From Notospermus geniculatus (taxonomy: Eukaryota; Nemertea; Pilidiophora; Heteronemertea; Lineidae), in assembly GCA_002633025.1 (NCBI GenBank), contig NMRB01000461.1:86525-150524 (forward strand): a stretch of 64,000 bases of DNA, in the 5' to 3' direction. Below the pieces are notes generated by a model. The model was not told the DNA's origin. It was given only the letters and a program-made list of their open reading frames with translations, and ran no database searches. Position 1 is the stretch's first letter. The number at the start of each line of letters is the position of its first letter. Below, piece after piece: positions 24,201 through 32,989 of the stretch. A program made the position numbers and the translations under genes.

Positions 24201-27015
24201 AAGTTGTTTCGCATGATTCTGAATGGGAAAACAAATAACGGGACTCAAAACGAGCTAATAAAAAATCAAACAAAAAACGCATTTTTAAGAGTGGGCCGAT
24301 CTGAGAGCCGGAGGTTGCTATATGCAACGCTTGACAGTTTGGAGGCAAAGGATTGAAGAGCGTATCATGATTTAAGGTTGTAAAAAACATGAAAAATTGA
24401 ACGAGAGCACTAGTTTGTCCCGGGGTTTTGTCGTGATAATATCTTACACATCATGTCATGTAGTTAACTCTTCTTTATCACAAATTACTCATTCTTAGAC
24501 AATTTAGCATTTATCATGCATTATAAGTTGCATCCTTATATCCAACAAATGAAATGGTCCATGGACCATGTGCTCACCTGGGTGAAAGTAAAACAAATGA
24601 CAAATTTTAAATCGAAATGTTCCAGGGGCCTTGAGTTCCAGGGTCATACGAATAGATGATTACACCAAGTCAGAATAGGGCCAAATAGCCACAAAACGTG
24701 CCAACAAAATGGCAAACTTGACCTCTGTGACCCGGAAAAGTAGGTCAAATCAAAACCCCTTTACATATGTCATGTATCCTCATTAGATGCGCCTGTGATA
24801 AAAATTTGGAGACAATCCAGTGAACAGTTCAGGAGTTACTGGACTTTCAGCTTTGGTTTTGGCCACCTGGTGGCCAACCCAAGAATCGAATCGGACAGAA
24901 ACTTGGCGTCATAGGTCATCTGACATAGGGGGTGTATATGTACCAAGTTTCAGGTCAACAGCACGTGTTGTTACGAAATGTGCCACCAAAAGGCAAAATT
25001 TTGAACTTTGACCTCTGTGACCTTGAAAAGTAGGTCAAATCAAAAACCCGTTATATATGTAATGTACCCTCAGTAGATACACCTATGACAAAAATTTGGA
25101 GGTGATCCAATCATTAGTTCAAGAGTTATTGCACTTTTCGTGTTTTTGGTTTCTGCCACCTGGTGGCCAAGCTATGAGTCGAATCGGACAGAAACTTGGT
25201 GTCGTAGGTCATCTGACATAGGGGTATATATGTACCAAGTTTCAGGTCAATAGCACCTACGGTTACGAAATGTGCCACCAAAGGGCATCCTGGAACTCCA
25301 CGTGTATTGGCTACGTCATAAAGACTACGCCACTACCCCTACTGGAAGCTTTCGCATGAATTTCTATATTTGACCCATATCGGGAAATCAATGTACCAAT
25401 CAGAGCCCTCCTGAGATTTGCCCGTTAACCTCGCCTTCAGGTTTTGGCATGATACCAACTAAACTCTTCAGTAGGACAATCTACTTGCGTATCAACTGGG
25501 AACGAGGTAACAGAAAAAAACATGGCGAATGCTACAGAATGACAGCGAGCGAATCGCGATTCCAAGGCCTAATTTTCTGGATTCAGAGCTTTAATCCGCT
25601 GCAACGACAGCAAGGAATACTTTTATTGATGGAAACAATGTACTCGTGTGTACAAAAATGGGAAGCAGCAAGTGAATTGTACCAGTCGGCGCTAATTGTC
25701 AGCCCACGTGTACTTGCCACATCCGCGAATTTTATTAGCTCTTCCATCGATCAGTCGTGCGGGGGATTTCCTGGTATAGGGGATTTCTTTCAATTAATAG
25801 TTAGAAATAAGGATAAATAGCAGTTCCTAAATGATAAGAAAGTCAATAAACACTATACAATGACATATCTATTTGAAATAAACAGACTAAATGTGATAAT
25901 ACCAAATCCATAATTGAACGGAGGGGTGGTAACAGAACAGCCTGTGAAATACAGATGACGAATGCGAAAGATGCCAAGGGTTTGTGCGAGCGTAGTCGGA
26001 GGGCGGAGCGATGTCACAACCCTTGGTAGCCAAGATGCTAAAGGGCAAAATTTTTAAAATTTGACCTCTGTGACCTTGAAAAGTAGGTCAAATCGAAAAC
26101 CCGTTATATATGTAATGTACCCTCATTAGATACACCTATGATAAAAATTTGGAGGTGATCAAGTCATTAGTTCATGAGTTATAGCACTTTCGTGTTTTTG
26201 GTTTCCACCACCTGGTGGCCAAGCTAAGAGTCGAATCGGACCGAAACTTGGTGTCGTAGGTCATCTGACCTAGGGGTATATATATGTACCAAGTTTCGGA
26301 TCAATAGCTCCAGCAGTTACAAAACGTGCCGTGCTAACCGACAACGACGACGGACACCGCACCATCGTAATAGCTCACCCCGATGAGCTAAAAACCGATT
26401 CAATTCATCATTACCATGGATTTAAAGCGAATGGCTTGCGGGGTTTGTTGTGGCGCCATGACAGTTGGTCATCGATATCAAGCATCATTTTGAGAAAAAG
26501 GCAAAAGAAGGATTTTAGTTTAATGGGAAATGCATTAGACAGCCAAACTTCGGAGGCGTATTCTGCTAAATCTGCCGCTTCAAAATCAATGGGAATAGTA
26601 CAAAATGTACATCTTGACCTACTGAATTTGAAAACGTCGTTAACCCATTTCAACAAATTTTTAATTGAACCACGTCCCCAGTGTTTACATTCGCATATTT
26701 GCACAGGTGTTGCATATGGCCGGCGCACAGCTTTGCCTGGAGGCTAGATTCACTCTCTATGGAAGGTACCACCAAAAATGTAAACAAACCCCGCGAGCCA
26801 TTCGCTTTAAAAGGTCGATGTTCTTATTGACCAGGACTCTACACGTAATCGATTCGATCAAATGCACTGCCGTCCACAACTTACCTCCTCAGAGGGCCCG
26901 AGTTCCGCATCGTCACGAACCGCACGCCATGGAAAGTGGTGTCCTGGCTGAAAGTGAGCCAGACATTTCTGACATCTTCCGAGGGAGAGTCCGCCTTCAC
27001 ATCTTCAGTATTCAT
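9132..27015 (-). CDS. DEG/ENaC/ASIC-family sodium channel with giant ectodomain insertion (10-exon gene)
   Basis: I assembled this gene by eye from ten minus-strand exons: 27015-26885, 23222-23055, 22840-22610, 22092-21953, 21676-21495, 21250-21094, 16546-16499, 14823-13359, 12835-12744 and 9289-9132. Every junction is GT-AG, all nine phases agree, and the lengths sum to 2772 bases, which is 923 residues plus a TAG stop. Family landmarks occur in order: TTFHG at residues 26-30 (cytosolic gating HG), TM1 about 46-66, FPSVAICN at 88-95, a GLHLLLN/EYSPG palm strand, paired cysteines, CVVCEPPCNSTNY at 361-373, ENFAEMDIFFEEMSYET, and TM2 with LLSDIGG and a GGS selectivity filter at 883-885. Such channels form trimeric, usually sodium-selective pores gated by protons, peptides or force; the ligand here is unknown. 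Residues 374-840 far exceed the few dozen seen in ASIC1 at this place. A longer start at 27069 (18 more residues, TAA just upstream) is possible. Family assignment is very secure; the insertion's role is unknown. Confidence 0.93.
9424..11174. mobile_element. Outer fold-back transposon in DEG/ENaC intron 9
   Basis: The ends ACTCATGGCCAA and TTGGCCATGAGT are inverted, and the arms continue for several hundred bases (for example CCCCAAAATCACATTTCTACA mirrored). A second element (9518-10327) has landed in the left arm, so the undamaged right arm shows the original sequence. Confidence 0.8.
9518..10327. mobile_element. Inner fold-back transposon, TIR TCGGGTGGGCC
   Basis: Ends TCGGGTGGGCCAAAA and TTTTGGCCCACCCGA are flanked by TA on both sides. 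The arms of roughly 200 bp match imperfectly. It is nested inside the left arm of the 9424-11174 element. Confidence 0.8.
11860..11888 (+). promoter_or_regulatory. ER8 plus DR3 nuclear-receptor-like site
   Basis: TGACCT, eight bases, AGGTCA, three bases and AGGTCA lie in a row. The same layout recurs reversed at 24719, 25009, 26062 and 32403 in other copies of the family (the 24719 copy is degraded at one half-site). Confidence 0.4.
12023..12470. repeat. 145-bp-period tandem array with CCGCCAGGTGGCG cores
   Basis: Cores CC(G/A)CCAGGTGGCG or close variants lie at 12023, 12168, 12313 and 12458, exactly 145 bases apart. A more distant CCACCAGGTGGC sits at 11731. Each is preceded by (A/T)ATGGC and followed by GTAAC. 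Confidence 0.85.
12744..12835 (-). CDS. DEG/ENaC exon 9: ENFAEMDIFFEEM palm strand
   Basis: The acceptor is a long T-tract ending TTTTCAG and the donor CTCA|GTAAGT. The 92-base exon codes ENFAEMDIFFEEMSYET, then KQRFAYDVSALL. It corresponds to the palm strand and pre-TM2 segment of ASICs. Both phases fit exon 8 (codon ATA) and exon 10 (codon AGT). Confidence 0.93.
13359..14823 (-). CDS. DEG/ENaC exon 8: PPC motif plus giant insertion
   Basis: This single 1465-base exon has acceptor TTTCTTTCCAG and donor ACAT|GTAAGT. It opens with ECVVCEPPCNSTNY, the last cysteine block of the family, and ends DAFY, just before the strand carried by exon 9. Between them lie about 467 residues that are charged and predicted by eye to be mostly helical (for example KMIDLRDQL, NIDLEQLKNLL and KEFEDKLAGQLGEFEK). 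It has several Asn-X-Ser/Thr sequons and only three cysteines (one in GNCTP, two in SCPNHWAQC). No transmembrane segment is seen. ASIC1 has about 35-40 residues here, the knuckle helix. The unbroken 487-codon frame argues for a functional insertion and not retained intron. Confidence 0.92.
15045..15690. mobile_element. Palindromic element rich in GGAGAC words, with tRNA-like core
   Basis: Outer words CTACACAGAAA and CTCGAGATAAAATGA are mirrored at the other end. A second copy lies at 62930-63380, inverted and lacking about 145 internal bases. It sits in DEG/ENaC intron 7. Confidence 0.7.
15350..15438 (+). ncRNA. tRNA-like Pol III unit (SINE head)
   Basis: GGTGGTGTGGTGGTTC resembles a tRNA A box. 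GGGTTCGAAACCC at 15402-15414 is a perfect B box with T-arm stem. A run of nine T at about 15430 would terminate Pol III. A clean cloverleaf acceptor stem is not visible, so I call it tRNA-derived and not a tRNA gene. Confidence 0.55.
15987..16095. mobile_element. 109-bp palindromic MITE
   Basis: GGACCCATGTTCCC at the left and GGGAACATGGGTCC at the right are inverted, and CGTTA(G/A)... continues the stem. Arms are about 43 bp. Confidence 0.75.
16499..16546 (-). CDS. DEG/ENaC microexon 7 (48 bases)
   Basis: This tiny exon codes RPVCTAGDFANEIDR with flanking split codons. Its acceptor is CATTTGTAG and its donor CGAG|GTAGGT. The phases (two leading bases, one trailing base) are exactly those demanded by exons 6 and 8. 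The Pro-Val-Cys corresponds to the cysteine that precedes the C.C..PC block in the family. It sits alone between 4.5 kb and 1.7 kb of intron. Confidence 0.85.
17006..18540. repeat. Very long inverted repeat (about 700-bp arms)
   Basis: The left arm (17006-17722) and right arm (17850-18540) mirror each other through words such as CACCAGG(T/G)TTTAACTTGAAG, TTGGAAGTTGTTCTCTATGG and CATCCTCGAACAAA. Only about 130 bases separate them. Looser similarity may extend to 16705 and 18775. It lies in DEG/ENaC intron 6. Confidence 0.8.
19330..20182. mobile_element. Fold-back element, TIR ATGGGTGAGGTCAAATATTT
   Basis: The 24-bp left end (19331-19354) is mirrored at 20158-20181 as AAATATTTGACCTCACCCA. Further in, GAGTTATT words pair. 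There is no recognisable protein. Confidence 0.75.
20212..21080. mobile_element. Element with TIR AAAATTCATAAGCGAGC, empty-site copy
   Basis: The ends AAAAATTCATAAGCGAGCGA and its complement flank about 870 bases. A near-identical copy at 56998-58817 contains a further insertion. This copy stops 14 bases short of DEG/ENaC exon 6. Confidence 0.85.
21094..21250 (-). CDS. DEG/ENaC exon 6: CREDCEAR...GCR segment
   Basis: The acceptor TTTTCTGACTAG opens an exon with KATKCTEG, YTDMVCREDCEARKYV and KHGCR. This is the family's S...C...C........CGC disulphide block. The donor is GACG|GTAGGT, phase 1. A fold-back transposon (20212-21080) begins only 14 bases after this exon. Confidence 0.92.
21495..21676 (-). 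CDS. DEG/ENaC exon 5: GLHLLLN / EYSPG palm strand
   Basis: The exon encodes SAEGLHLLLNVEGYEYSPG, then GFKLVFLDPDDVP and GPGTYTFVSLKRQT. These match the GL.L.LN....Y.PG, GF.....D...P and GPG..T.V conserved strands. I placed the donor at ACG|GTACGG because that keeps phase 0 with exon 6. A stronger-looking GTATGT six bases later would create a stop codon. Confidence 0.92.
21953..22092 (-). CDS. DEG/ENaC exon 4: CRFG...CTF...GLCYKF segment
   Basis: The acceptor TTTTTCCAG and donor GGCAG|GTATTG bound 140 bases. The product has Cys-Arg-Phe, ECTFKDFTPIITDHGLCYKF and a sequon-containing loop. This is the family block C.F.G..C...DF....T..G.CYTFN. The phase 1 end joins GGC to exon 5. Confidence 0.92.
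22194..22429. mobile_element. MITE with five CACCCGGGTG-type boxes
   Basis: The arms ACATGCCA...TTTTTATCCGCATTAC are mirrored by GTAATGTGGATAAAAA...TGGCATGT. The centre (22265-22361) holds five palindromic CCCGGGTG boxes separated by GAAAACATTT-like spacers. Confidence 0.8.
22610..22840 (-). CDS. DEG/ENaC exon 3: finger domain
   Basis: The acceptor CTGTTTTTTAG opens the exon and the donor is GCTGG|GTAAGG (phase 2). It encodes 76 full codons of extracellular finger region. The sequence ends in ELLRQLGHRAEEMIAG, which matches the family pattern GH..EDMI just before the next cysteine. The middle is Asp/Lys/Ser rich and not conserved. Confidence 0.9.
23055..23222 (-). CDS. DEG/ENaC exon 2: TM1 and FPSVAICN
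   Basis: The acceptor TTATCACAG precedes an exon coding LWAIVILAASGCLVYQ (TM1), a Tyr-containing post-TM1 segment, and the family signature FPSVAICNQNQF. The donor is TTCAA|GTATGT, phase 2, matching exon 3. The 3.7-kb intron upstream of it (toward exon 1) holds several transposons. Confidence 0.92.
23451..23711. mobile_element. MITE, TIR GTCACAATTGACATCCCTA
   Basis: The 19-bp ends are perfect inverted copies. The interior is a run of GCGTAACT / AGTTACGC words in both orientations. Confidence 0.85.
23735..24125. repeat. Scattered CATGGTTTG(C/A)AA repeats
   Basis: The word CATGGTTTGCAAA or its complement recurs at least ten times at irregular spacing. It is probably a degraded simple repeat in DEG/ENaC intron 1. 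Confidence 0.6.
24551..26394. mobile_element. AGCTCACC-family element, copy 2, interrupted
   Basis: It starts AAATGGTCCATGGACCATG and ends TAGCTCACCCCGATGAGCTA. The block TGACCTCTGTGACC, AAGTAGGTCAAAT and GCCACCTGGTGG recurs three times. A 752-bp element has inserted at 25286-26037. Confidence 0.8.
25286..26037. mobile_element. Element with TIR CATCYTGG and 8-bp target duplication
   Basis: It starts CATCCTGGAACTCCACGTG and ends ACCCTTGGTAGCCAAGATG. The flanks are CCAAAGGG and CTAAAGGG, an 8-bp target duplication with one difference. The same ends occur at 54241-54494, and a fragment lies at 48904-48950. Confidence 0.8.
26420..26812. mobile_element. MITE with TIR TTTAAAGCGAATGGCT
   Basis: TTTAAAGCGAATGGCTTGCG is mirrored by CGCGAGCCATTCGCTTTAAA. 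It lies 73 bases before the end of exon 1 of the DEG/ENaC gene, in intron 1. Confidence 0.75.
26885..27015 (-). CDS. DEG/ENaC exon 1: N-terminus with HG motif
   Basis: This exon encodes the cytosolic N-terminus. It contains WLTFSQDTTFHGVRF, where the His-Gly pair (residues 29-30) is the conserved gating motif of DEG/ENaC channels. It ends GAG|GTAAGT in phase 2, and the split codon becomes Arg with the first base of exon 2. The first Met could also be at 27069, directly after an in-frame TAA; the extra 18 residues are hydrophobic and look less like family N-termini. Confidence 0.85.
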
Positions 27016-27129
27016 AGCTACACTAGTAATAAAAAGAACGCCCGAAAACCAACTTTTTTGGCTGTCCATTTACCATTTCAAATTGGCTATGTACTAGCTG
27101 AGCTAGATGGAAGCCACGCTCCATTTCAT

Positions 27130-28747
27130 AAAGGGGCTGTTTCACTTCGAATTCAAGATTGCGATTTGTGATCTGGGGGAAAACTGAAAGAGCTATGATC
27201 TTGCAATTTGGAGGGATAATTCTGTGTTTCAGACCAATTTGAATGGTACAACAATCAATAACATTTGAAGTAATTTTTTAAGAAATTTGAAGTAATTTAA
27301 GACATTTGAAGTAATTTTGAAGTAATAACATTTGAAGTATTTTTTCCTCCCCTCCCCCCCCCCCTTTGCTCTATTCCTCCTCGCCCTATTCTTCTCATTG
27401 CTCAGTGATTTGCATTATCCATTCTGGTTTTTTCCTACAAATCTGGAAGTTGACTTCCTTTTATATCTTTTTTACTTTGTGTTGACCTTCGTGCATCTTT
27501 TCGCTTTGTGCTTGTTATGTATTACACATGTCATATTTATTAAACCCTTTTCTTTCAGCTAAATCAGTTTCTCCTTAATTACATCCACTCCCTTTATTAC
27601 GTCCAGCAACCATCCGTGGGGCTTGGACACTTTTCTTTCCTTAATTACATCCACTCTCTTAATTAGGTCCAGCAACCATTTGTGGTGCTTGGACACTATT
27701 CTTTCCTTAATTGCTCACTCATCCTGTCTACACAGGTGTTAGTTCTACATTTGGGTTTCAGCTCAGTCTTTTCTAGAGTTTCAGATTGTAAAGTTCCACT
27801 TGAAAAAGACACCGGTTGGGGTCGAAAATTCGTGAATTCTGGAGATTGACTTCTTGCTTAATATCATTTTGTGTGTCAATTTTGTGCTATTCTGTATTCT
27901 TGGTTTTAAAACAAAAGGATTTAAAACTCTTCGTATACAAAGAAATAATTAATTGTTTTACATGATATTTGGCATATGGATTTGGGTGGCACTCATTTCC
28001 ATGGTAAGATAAAAGAAACAAGAGAAAAATGTCACGAAAGGTAGGCCTACAATGTTCCAGCATTCATGCCAAAGAATTGCTGCCGTTGTTGTCACAGCTA
28101 TTGTATGAACTGTCTTACATCAGGCCAGCACCTAGCCAGCACCACAACTCCATAGGCATTGAGAATTAGAGTTACATAACTTGCCTTTCCTTGCAGAGCA
28201 GTAAGGGGAAGTTGATGACCATTCAAAAGAATGTTTTGTTAGAAAGATTACCTCATTGAATCAGTTTGTAGTGCTTCCTATGCAAAAAACACCACCCCGT
28301 TCAGATGAATGGTTGAACCTAAGTTCCCACAAAAGTCATCCAGTCCGGTTATGTCACTGTTATGACTTTATTGACAATGGTAGTCAACAATAGGCCTAAG
28401 GGTCTTCAGAGTGTTCATGTTCTTCCAAATGAGTGATATCAAACTTTTGTGACTTTTTTGGTACTTTCATTGAATACAACTGGATTATTTTGCAGGAAGG
28501 TGACACATGGCTCATTCGCGAACCTATAATCCAAGTTTTTTTAGAAATATTTTGGTTCTAATATGAAACTTCAAGGCTTCAAATACCCATTGTCTTAAAA
28601 AATTACTTCAAATGTTATTGATTGTTGTACCATTTAAATTGGCCTGAAACACAGAATTATCCCCCCAAATTGCAAGATCATAGCTCTTTCAGTTTTCCCA
28701 CAGATCACAAATCGCAATCTTGAATTCAAAGTGAAACAGCCCCTTTG
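27130..28747. mobile_element. Element with termini AAAGGGGCTGTTTCACTT
   Basis: The roughly 135-bp ends (27130-27265 and 28605-28747) are inverted copies. The terminal AAAGGGGCTGT is shared with the 30121-31206 element. It lies just upstream of the DEG/ENaC start and could contain its promoter. Confidence 0.8.
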
Positions 28748-29224
28748 AGTATTGTATGTTTGCAGTGATGTTGTTTCCCTGAACGACAAAACATTAGTAA
28801 TTGCGTCAAACGACCAAACTCTGGTAAATGTAATTAAAATTCCATCCCGCTAATCTGAGTACTCTATCAAATGTTTGCAAAAATGTCGTTTCCCAACAGG
28901 CCAACACACAAAAACTAAAATCTAACTAGCAACAAGAGGCCTAACTCAAGGAAGCACAATTCACGTTCTACAGAGTAAATAAAAAAGATACTTCAGCAAT
29001 TTACTCATCAAACACAAAATTCGAACAGTTTCAGTAAATATCATCATTAAATTGATATTCTAATTGGTTCTAAGTGGTGACCAAGCCTGATGTAAAATTT
29101 CATCCTCATCTCTGCAACTTACCGTGGCTGGAAAGTGCCATATTTAATATTTTTTTTCTAAATTTTTGTTTTTTTTTCTGAATTATAATTTTTTATTCTA
29201 AATTCAATTTTTTCAACTTCCGCA

Positions 29225-29480
29225 GCATGGCGAAAAATATTTTCGCCACGCCCATAATTTTTTCCACCGTGTGGCGAAAATTATTTCCACCAGACCCATA
29301 ATTATTTCCACCACGTGGCGAAAATTATTTTCGCCGGGCCCATACTTATTTCCACCATGCCCATAATTATTTCCACTGCGTGTCGAAAATTATTTATGCC
29401 ATACCCATATTTTTACCACCGCGTGGCGAAAATTATATTCGCCGCGCCCATAATTATTTCCACCGCGTGTAGAAAATCAT
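29225..29480. repeat. Tandem repeat of GGCGAAAATTATTTTCGCC-type units
   Basis: About seven imperfect units of CGTGGCGAAAATTATT, then CGCC, then CCCATAATTATTTCCACC. The GGCGAAAATTATTTTCGCC core is itself palindromic. Confidence 0.8.
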
Positions 29481-29652
29481 TTCCGATCTTTTTCCTTCAA
29501 AGCTTGAATGTAATCTGTGGTTCGTTGGGGGTTACAGTGGGGCCCAAGGCGGGCATGATAGACCATTGCAGTGGAACTTGCAGTTGAGCCCGTTATGCAG
29601 CGTGAACACTGGGCAACATTTTTGCAACATAGAGTACACCCGTCAGCATTAA

Positions 29653-30123
29653 TTTATCTACACCCCATTTTTTTTTAAATATCTTGTGAACAAATTGACC
29701 AAATTTGATCGGGTTTGTGTTATATGAAATTGCCATGCCTTGGTCACATTATTCTAACGGTTTTGAGTAACTGCTTTTACGCCAACATTATGTAATCAGC
29801 TGTCCAAAAAAGGCTACAATATCAACATTTTTTATTGTGTGCGAAAATCTCCATAACATCAAAAGTGCTGAATACATTTACCAAGAACGTCCACAATAGT
29901 GTTTAACAAATGGTTATCTTTATCCCCCGATGTTTTTAAAAAATTCAGTTCAGAATAAAAAAGTTGACTTTTACAGCCATTTTTTGACAGCTGATTACAT
30001 AATGTTGTCGTAAAGGCAGTCACTCAAAACCGTTAGAAATATTTTGAAATTTCATATAACACAAACCCGATCAAATTTGGTCAATTTGTTCACAAGATAT
30101 TCCCAAAAATGCGGTGTAGATAA
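29653..30123. mobile_element. Fold-back element, TIR TTTATCTACACC
   Basis: The arms (29653-29810 and 29990-30123) mirror through TTGTGAACAAATTGACC, AAATTTGATCGGGTTTGTG and ACATAATGTTG. It abuts the next element at the GTAGATAAA junction. Confidence 0.75.
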
Positions 30124-31206
30124 AGGGGCTGTATACTTAAGGTTGTATTGTACCAAATAAATTTTTGATTATTTATAATAAAGTGACAAAACCCATTTTC
30201 ACAGAGTGATTAATTAAGAGGTTAAACTAGATTATAAGAATGAAAAATTGGCAAATTTCCCGTTATTTCAACTGAAACAAAAGACCTTTGCAAAATGTCA
30301 TTAAAGTAGTAGAAATACACAAGTCCTTAAAATGCCGTTTACAACACATGTTAAATACATTGTATACTTTGTATTTATAAGGTTACGTTTATTCATAACC
30401 TTTGTCTTTCATGAAAATAATGACAAATAACACCAATATCCTCTGAACTGTGGCAATTTGTTTAAACTCTGGCAGTGGGGACATCATAGAACAGCATTTC
30501 ATGGCCATGGCTTGTTAAGCAGACGCAGTCAGGTGTGAGGCATACTATAGTTGAAGACAACCTTACTACAACAAGGGCAAAATGTCAGTCCTGTGCAACA
30601 GACACCATAAAGTGAACACAATGATTAAACCACAGACACAGTATTTAAATACCAGTTGACTGAGCACAACTTTGAATTTGCTATACCTCATGGAAAGTAA
30701 ACCAAGTTACCCTAACCTCATTAGGTACATGTAACTTCGACATGGGTTATTTACCACTGACTTGTGTATGTTTTCAAGCTTGGTATGTTGCCCTTGTTGA
30801 CTGTCCTTGACAAGCCATAGCCACGAAAGGCCGTTCTATGATGTCCCTCCACTGCTAGAGTTTGAACAAACTGCCAAAGTCGACAGGATATTGGTGTTAT
30901 TTGTCATTATTTTCATGAAAGGCGAAGGTTATAAATAAATGTAACCTTATAAATACAAAGTATACAATGTATTTAACATGTGTTGTAAACAGCATTTTAA
31001 GGCCTTGTGTATTTCAACTACTTTAATGACATTTTGCAAAGGTCTTTTGTTTCAGTTGAAATAACGGGAAATTTGCCAATTTTTCATTCTTATAATCTAG
31101 TTTAACCTCTTAACTAATCACCCTGTGAAAATAGGTTTTACCACTTTATTATAAATAATCAAAAATTTATTTGGTACAATTCAACCTTAAGTATACAGCC
31201 CCTTTA
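30121..31206. mobile_element. Fold-back element with termini AAAGGGGCTGTATACTTAAG
   Basis: Arms of about 325 bp (30121-30445 and 30880-31206) are very alike, down to words such as AACGGGAAATTTGCCAATTT. TA flanks both ends. Confidence 0.85.
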
Positions 31207-31650
31207 TGCTGAACAACACGATCTTTGGACCAGCTGCATGTACACGCTGGCTGACAAATAAAAACATTTCAACAACAAATTGTTTAAAACTCCTTTTCAA
31301 GTACACACCGGACAACATTTGTTCAAGGTGGTGATGTAACTCTGAATGTTGGAAAACATGCTGCAGAAATGTTGCAACTATACAATCTTTAGGAACACTT
31401 CCGGGAGCCGGTCATGTCTTTATTGGCACACCATAACCCAATGTCCAAACAGCAAGCACAAACCGCCCCCAAAAGGAAAACACTACCGACGGGCATCTTG
31501 ACCAAAGGACGTTCACCTGACATTCTCCTCCGATCCTGCTTTTGGGAAGATACCCTTTCAAATTTCGGATATTCTTCAAATTGTACACGGATGAGTATTT
31601 TAAAACTTCATAAAATAATGTTGGAAATTTCAAAAAGATTTAAAATCGGG

Positions 31651-32760
31651 ATGAAATGGCCAGGGCCATTGTGCTCACCTCTGTCATAAGTGTCCGTGGT
31701 TAAGTGTGAAACTGTGACTCTCATGGTGAATGTTGAAGGATCAGGATAGATAAGATAAAGCTGAACACACCAAGTACATTCCTGTCTAGGTCACAGATGT
31801 CAAAAATTCTATTTTTCAAGATGGCCACCTGGTGGCCACACGTGACGTTCGTTGGGACTGAAATTTTAGCAGGAATGTACAGGATACTTGCATAGATATT
31901 TAGGCAACATTGAAACATCGTAACATTTACTACCGGTGAGACATGGCCAAAGTCAATTTTTCAAGATGGCCGCCTGGCAGCCATCTTGAAATCCAATTGA
32001 ACCGAAATTTGGCATATAAGTAGACAGTACCAAGACACATATTTAGGCACGGTTAAAGCATCCTAGCTACCACTATTTATGAGGTGTAGGTCGAAGTCCA
32101 TTTTTCAAGATGGCTCCCTGGCGGCCATATTTGACGTCGAATCTGACTGAAATTCACCATATATTTATATGGTACCTAGATACATAGTTTGACAAGGTTA
32201 AAACATCCTACCTACTCCTATTTATAAAATGTGGGTCAAAGTCCATTTTTCAAGATGGCTTCCTGGCGGCCATATTTGAAGTCCGATCGGGTTGAAATTT
32301 GGTGCACTTGTGCAGGGTGCCTAGATATATCTTCACACCAAATCACAACATTCTATGTCAAATAGCCATGAAATGTGCCACCAAACAGTGAATTTTGAAC
32401 TTTGACCTCTGTGACCTTGAAAAGTAGGTCAAATCAAAAACCCGGGATTTATGTGATGTAGTCTCATCAGAGGACCCACCATAAAAGTTTCGTGGTTCTA
32501 GCTAACAGCGTTCAGGAGATACGGCCAAAAGAAGGTTTTCACAAAGCGCCACCTACAGGCCAGAGTGTACAAGCAGCGGCGCTAAGTTTCGGTCCAGAGA
32601 TAGTTTTTACCATAGGGTACCTGTACACCAAATTTCAAGTTTGTAACCCAAGCGGTTTAGAAACGTGCCACCCCTGTTAACGACGACGACGGACGACGAC
32701 GACGGACGACGACGGACGACACACCATGAGAGAAGCTCACCTCACAGAGGTGAGCTAAAA
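31651..32760. mobile_element. AGCTCACC-family element, copy 3
   Basis: It begins AAATGGCCAGGGCCATTGTG and ends CTCACAGAGGTGAGCTAAAA after a GACGACGACGG microsatellite (32679-32720). Inside, ATGGCC-CCTGGTGGCC-type cores recur at 31821, 31966, 32109 and 32255, which are 145, 143 and 146 bases apart. Confidence 0.8.
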
Positions 32761-32791
32761 ATGGGTGATGCACGTAATAGGCTTACCTTAC

Positions 32792-32965
32792 CTTCCAGCT
32801 GCAAATCCAGAATGTGAGCCGTCGCTCGCTCCACAGCTACGTGAAGTGGTGCAAAATTAGCAATAACTGAAGAATTGCTTGTTCCATATGTGTGCTCAGT
32901 TCTGTCTACTCCTGACACAAAAGTTGAAGTTTCCCTAGCACACTTCAAAAAGTTGTCCCAACCCA
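32792..32965 (-). CDS. Possible exon of unknown protein
   Basis: An open minus-strand stretch encodes FLKCARETSTFVSGVDRTEH and then NFAPLHVAVERATAHILDLQ. It ends at a consensus donor, GGAAG|GTAAGG. I do not recognise the protein and the acceptor side is weak. It could be part of the neighbouring inverted-repeat element. Confidence 0.25.
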
Positions 32966-32989
32966 AACTTCAGCTACATGGTAGATTGT

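Noticed and set aside
25449-25820. 123-codon plus-strand frame
   Set aside because: It lies inside the 25286-26037 mobile element, with no recognisable domain.
26411-26728. 105-codon minus-strand frame in DEG/ENaC intron 1
   Set aside because: It lies within a MITE (26420-26812) and shows no family motif or splice sites.
29225-29480. CRISPR-like array
   Set aside because: Repeat units are imperfect and palindromic with no unique spacers, and the genome is eukaryotic.
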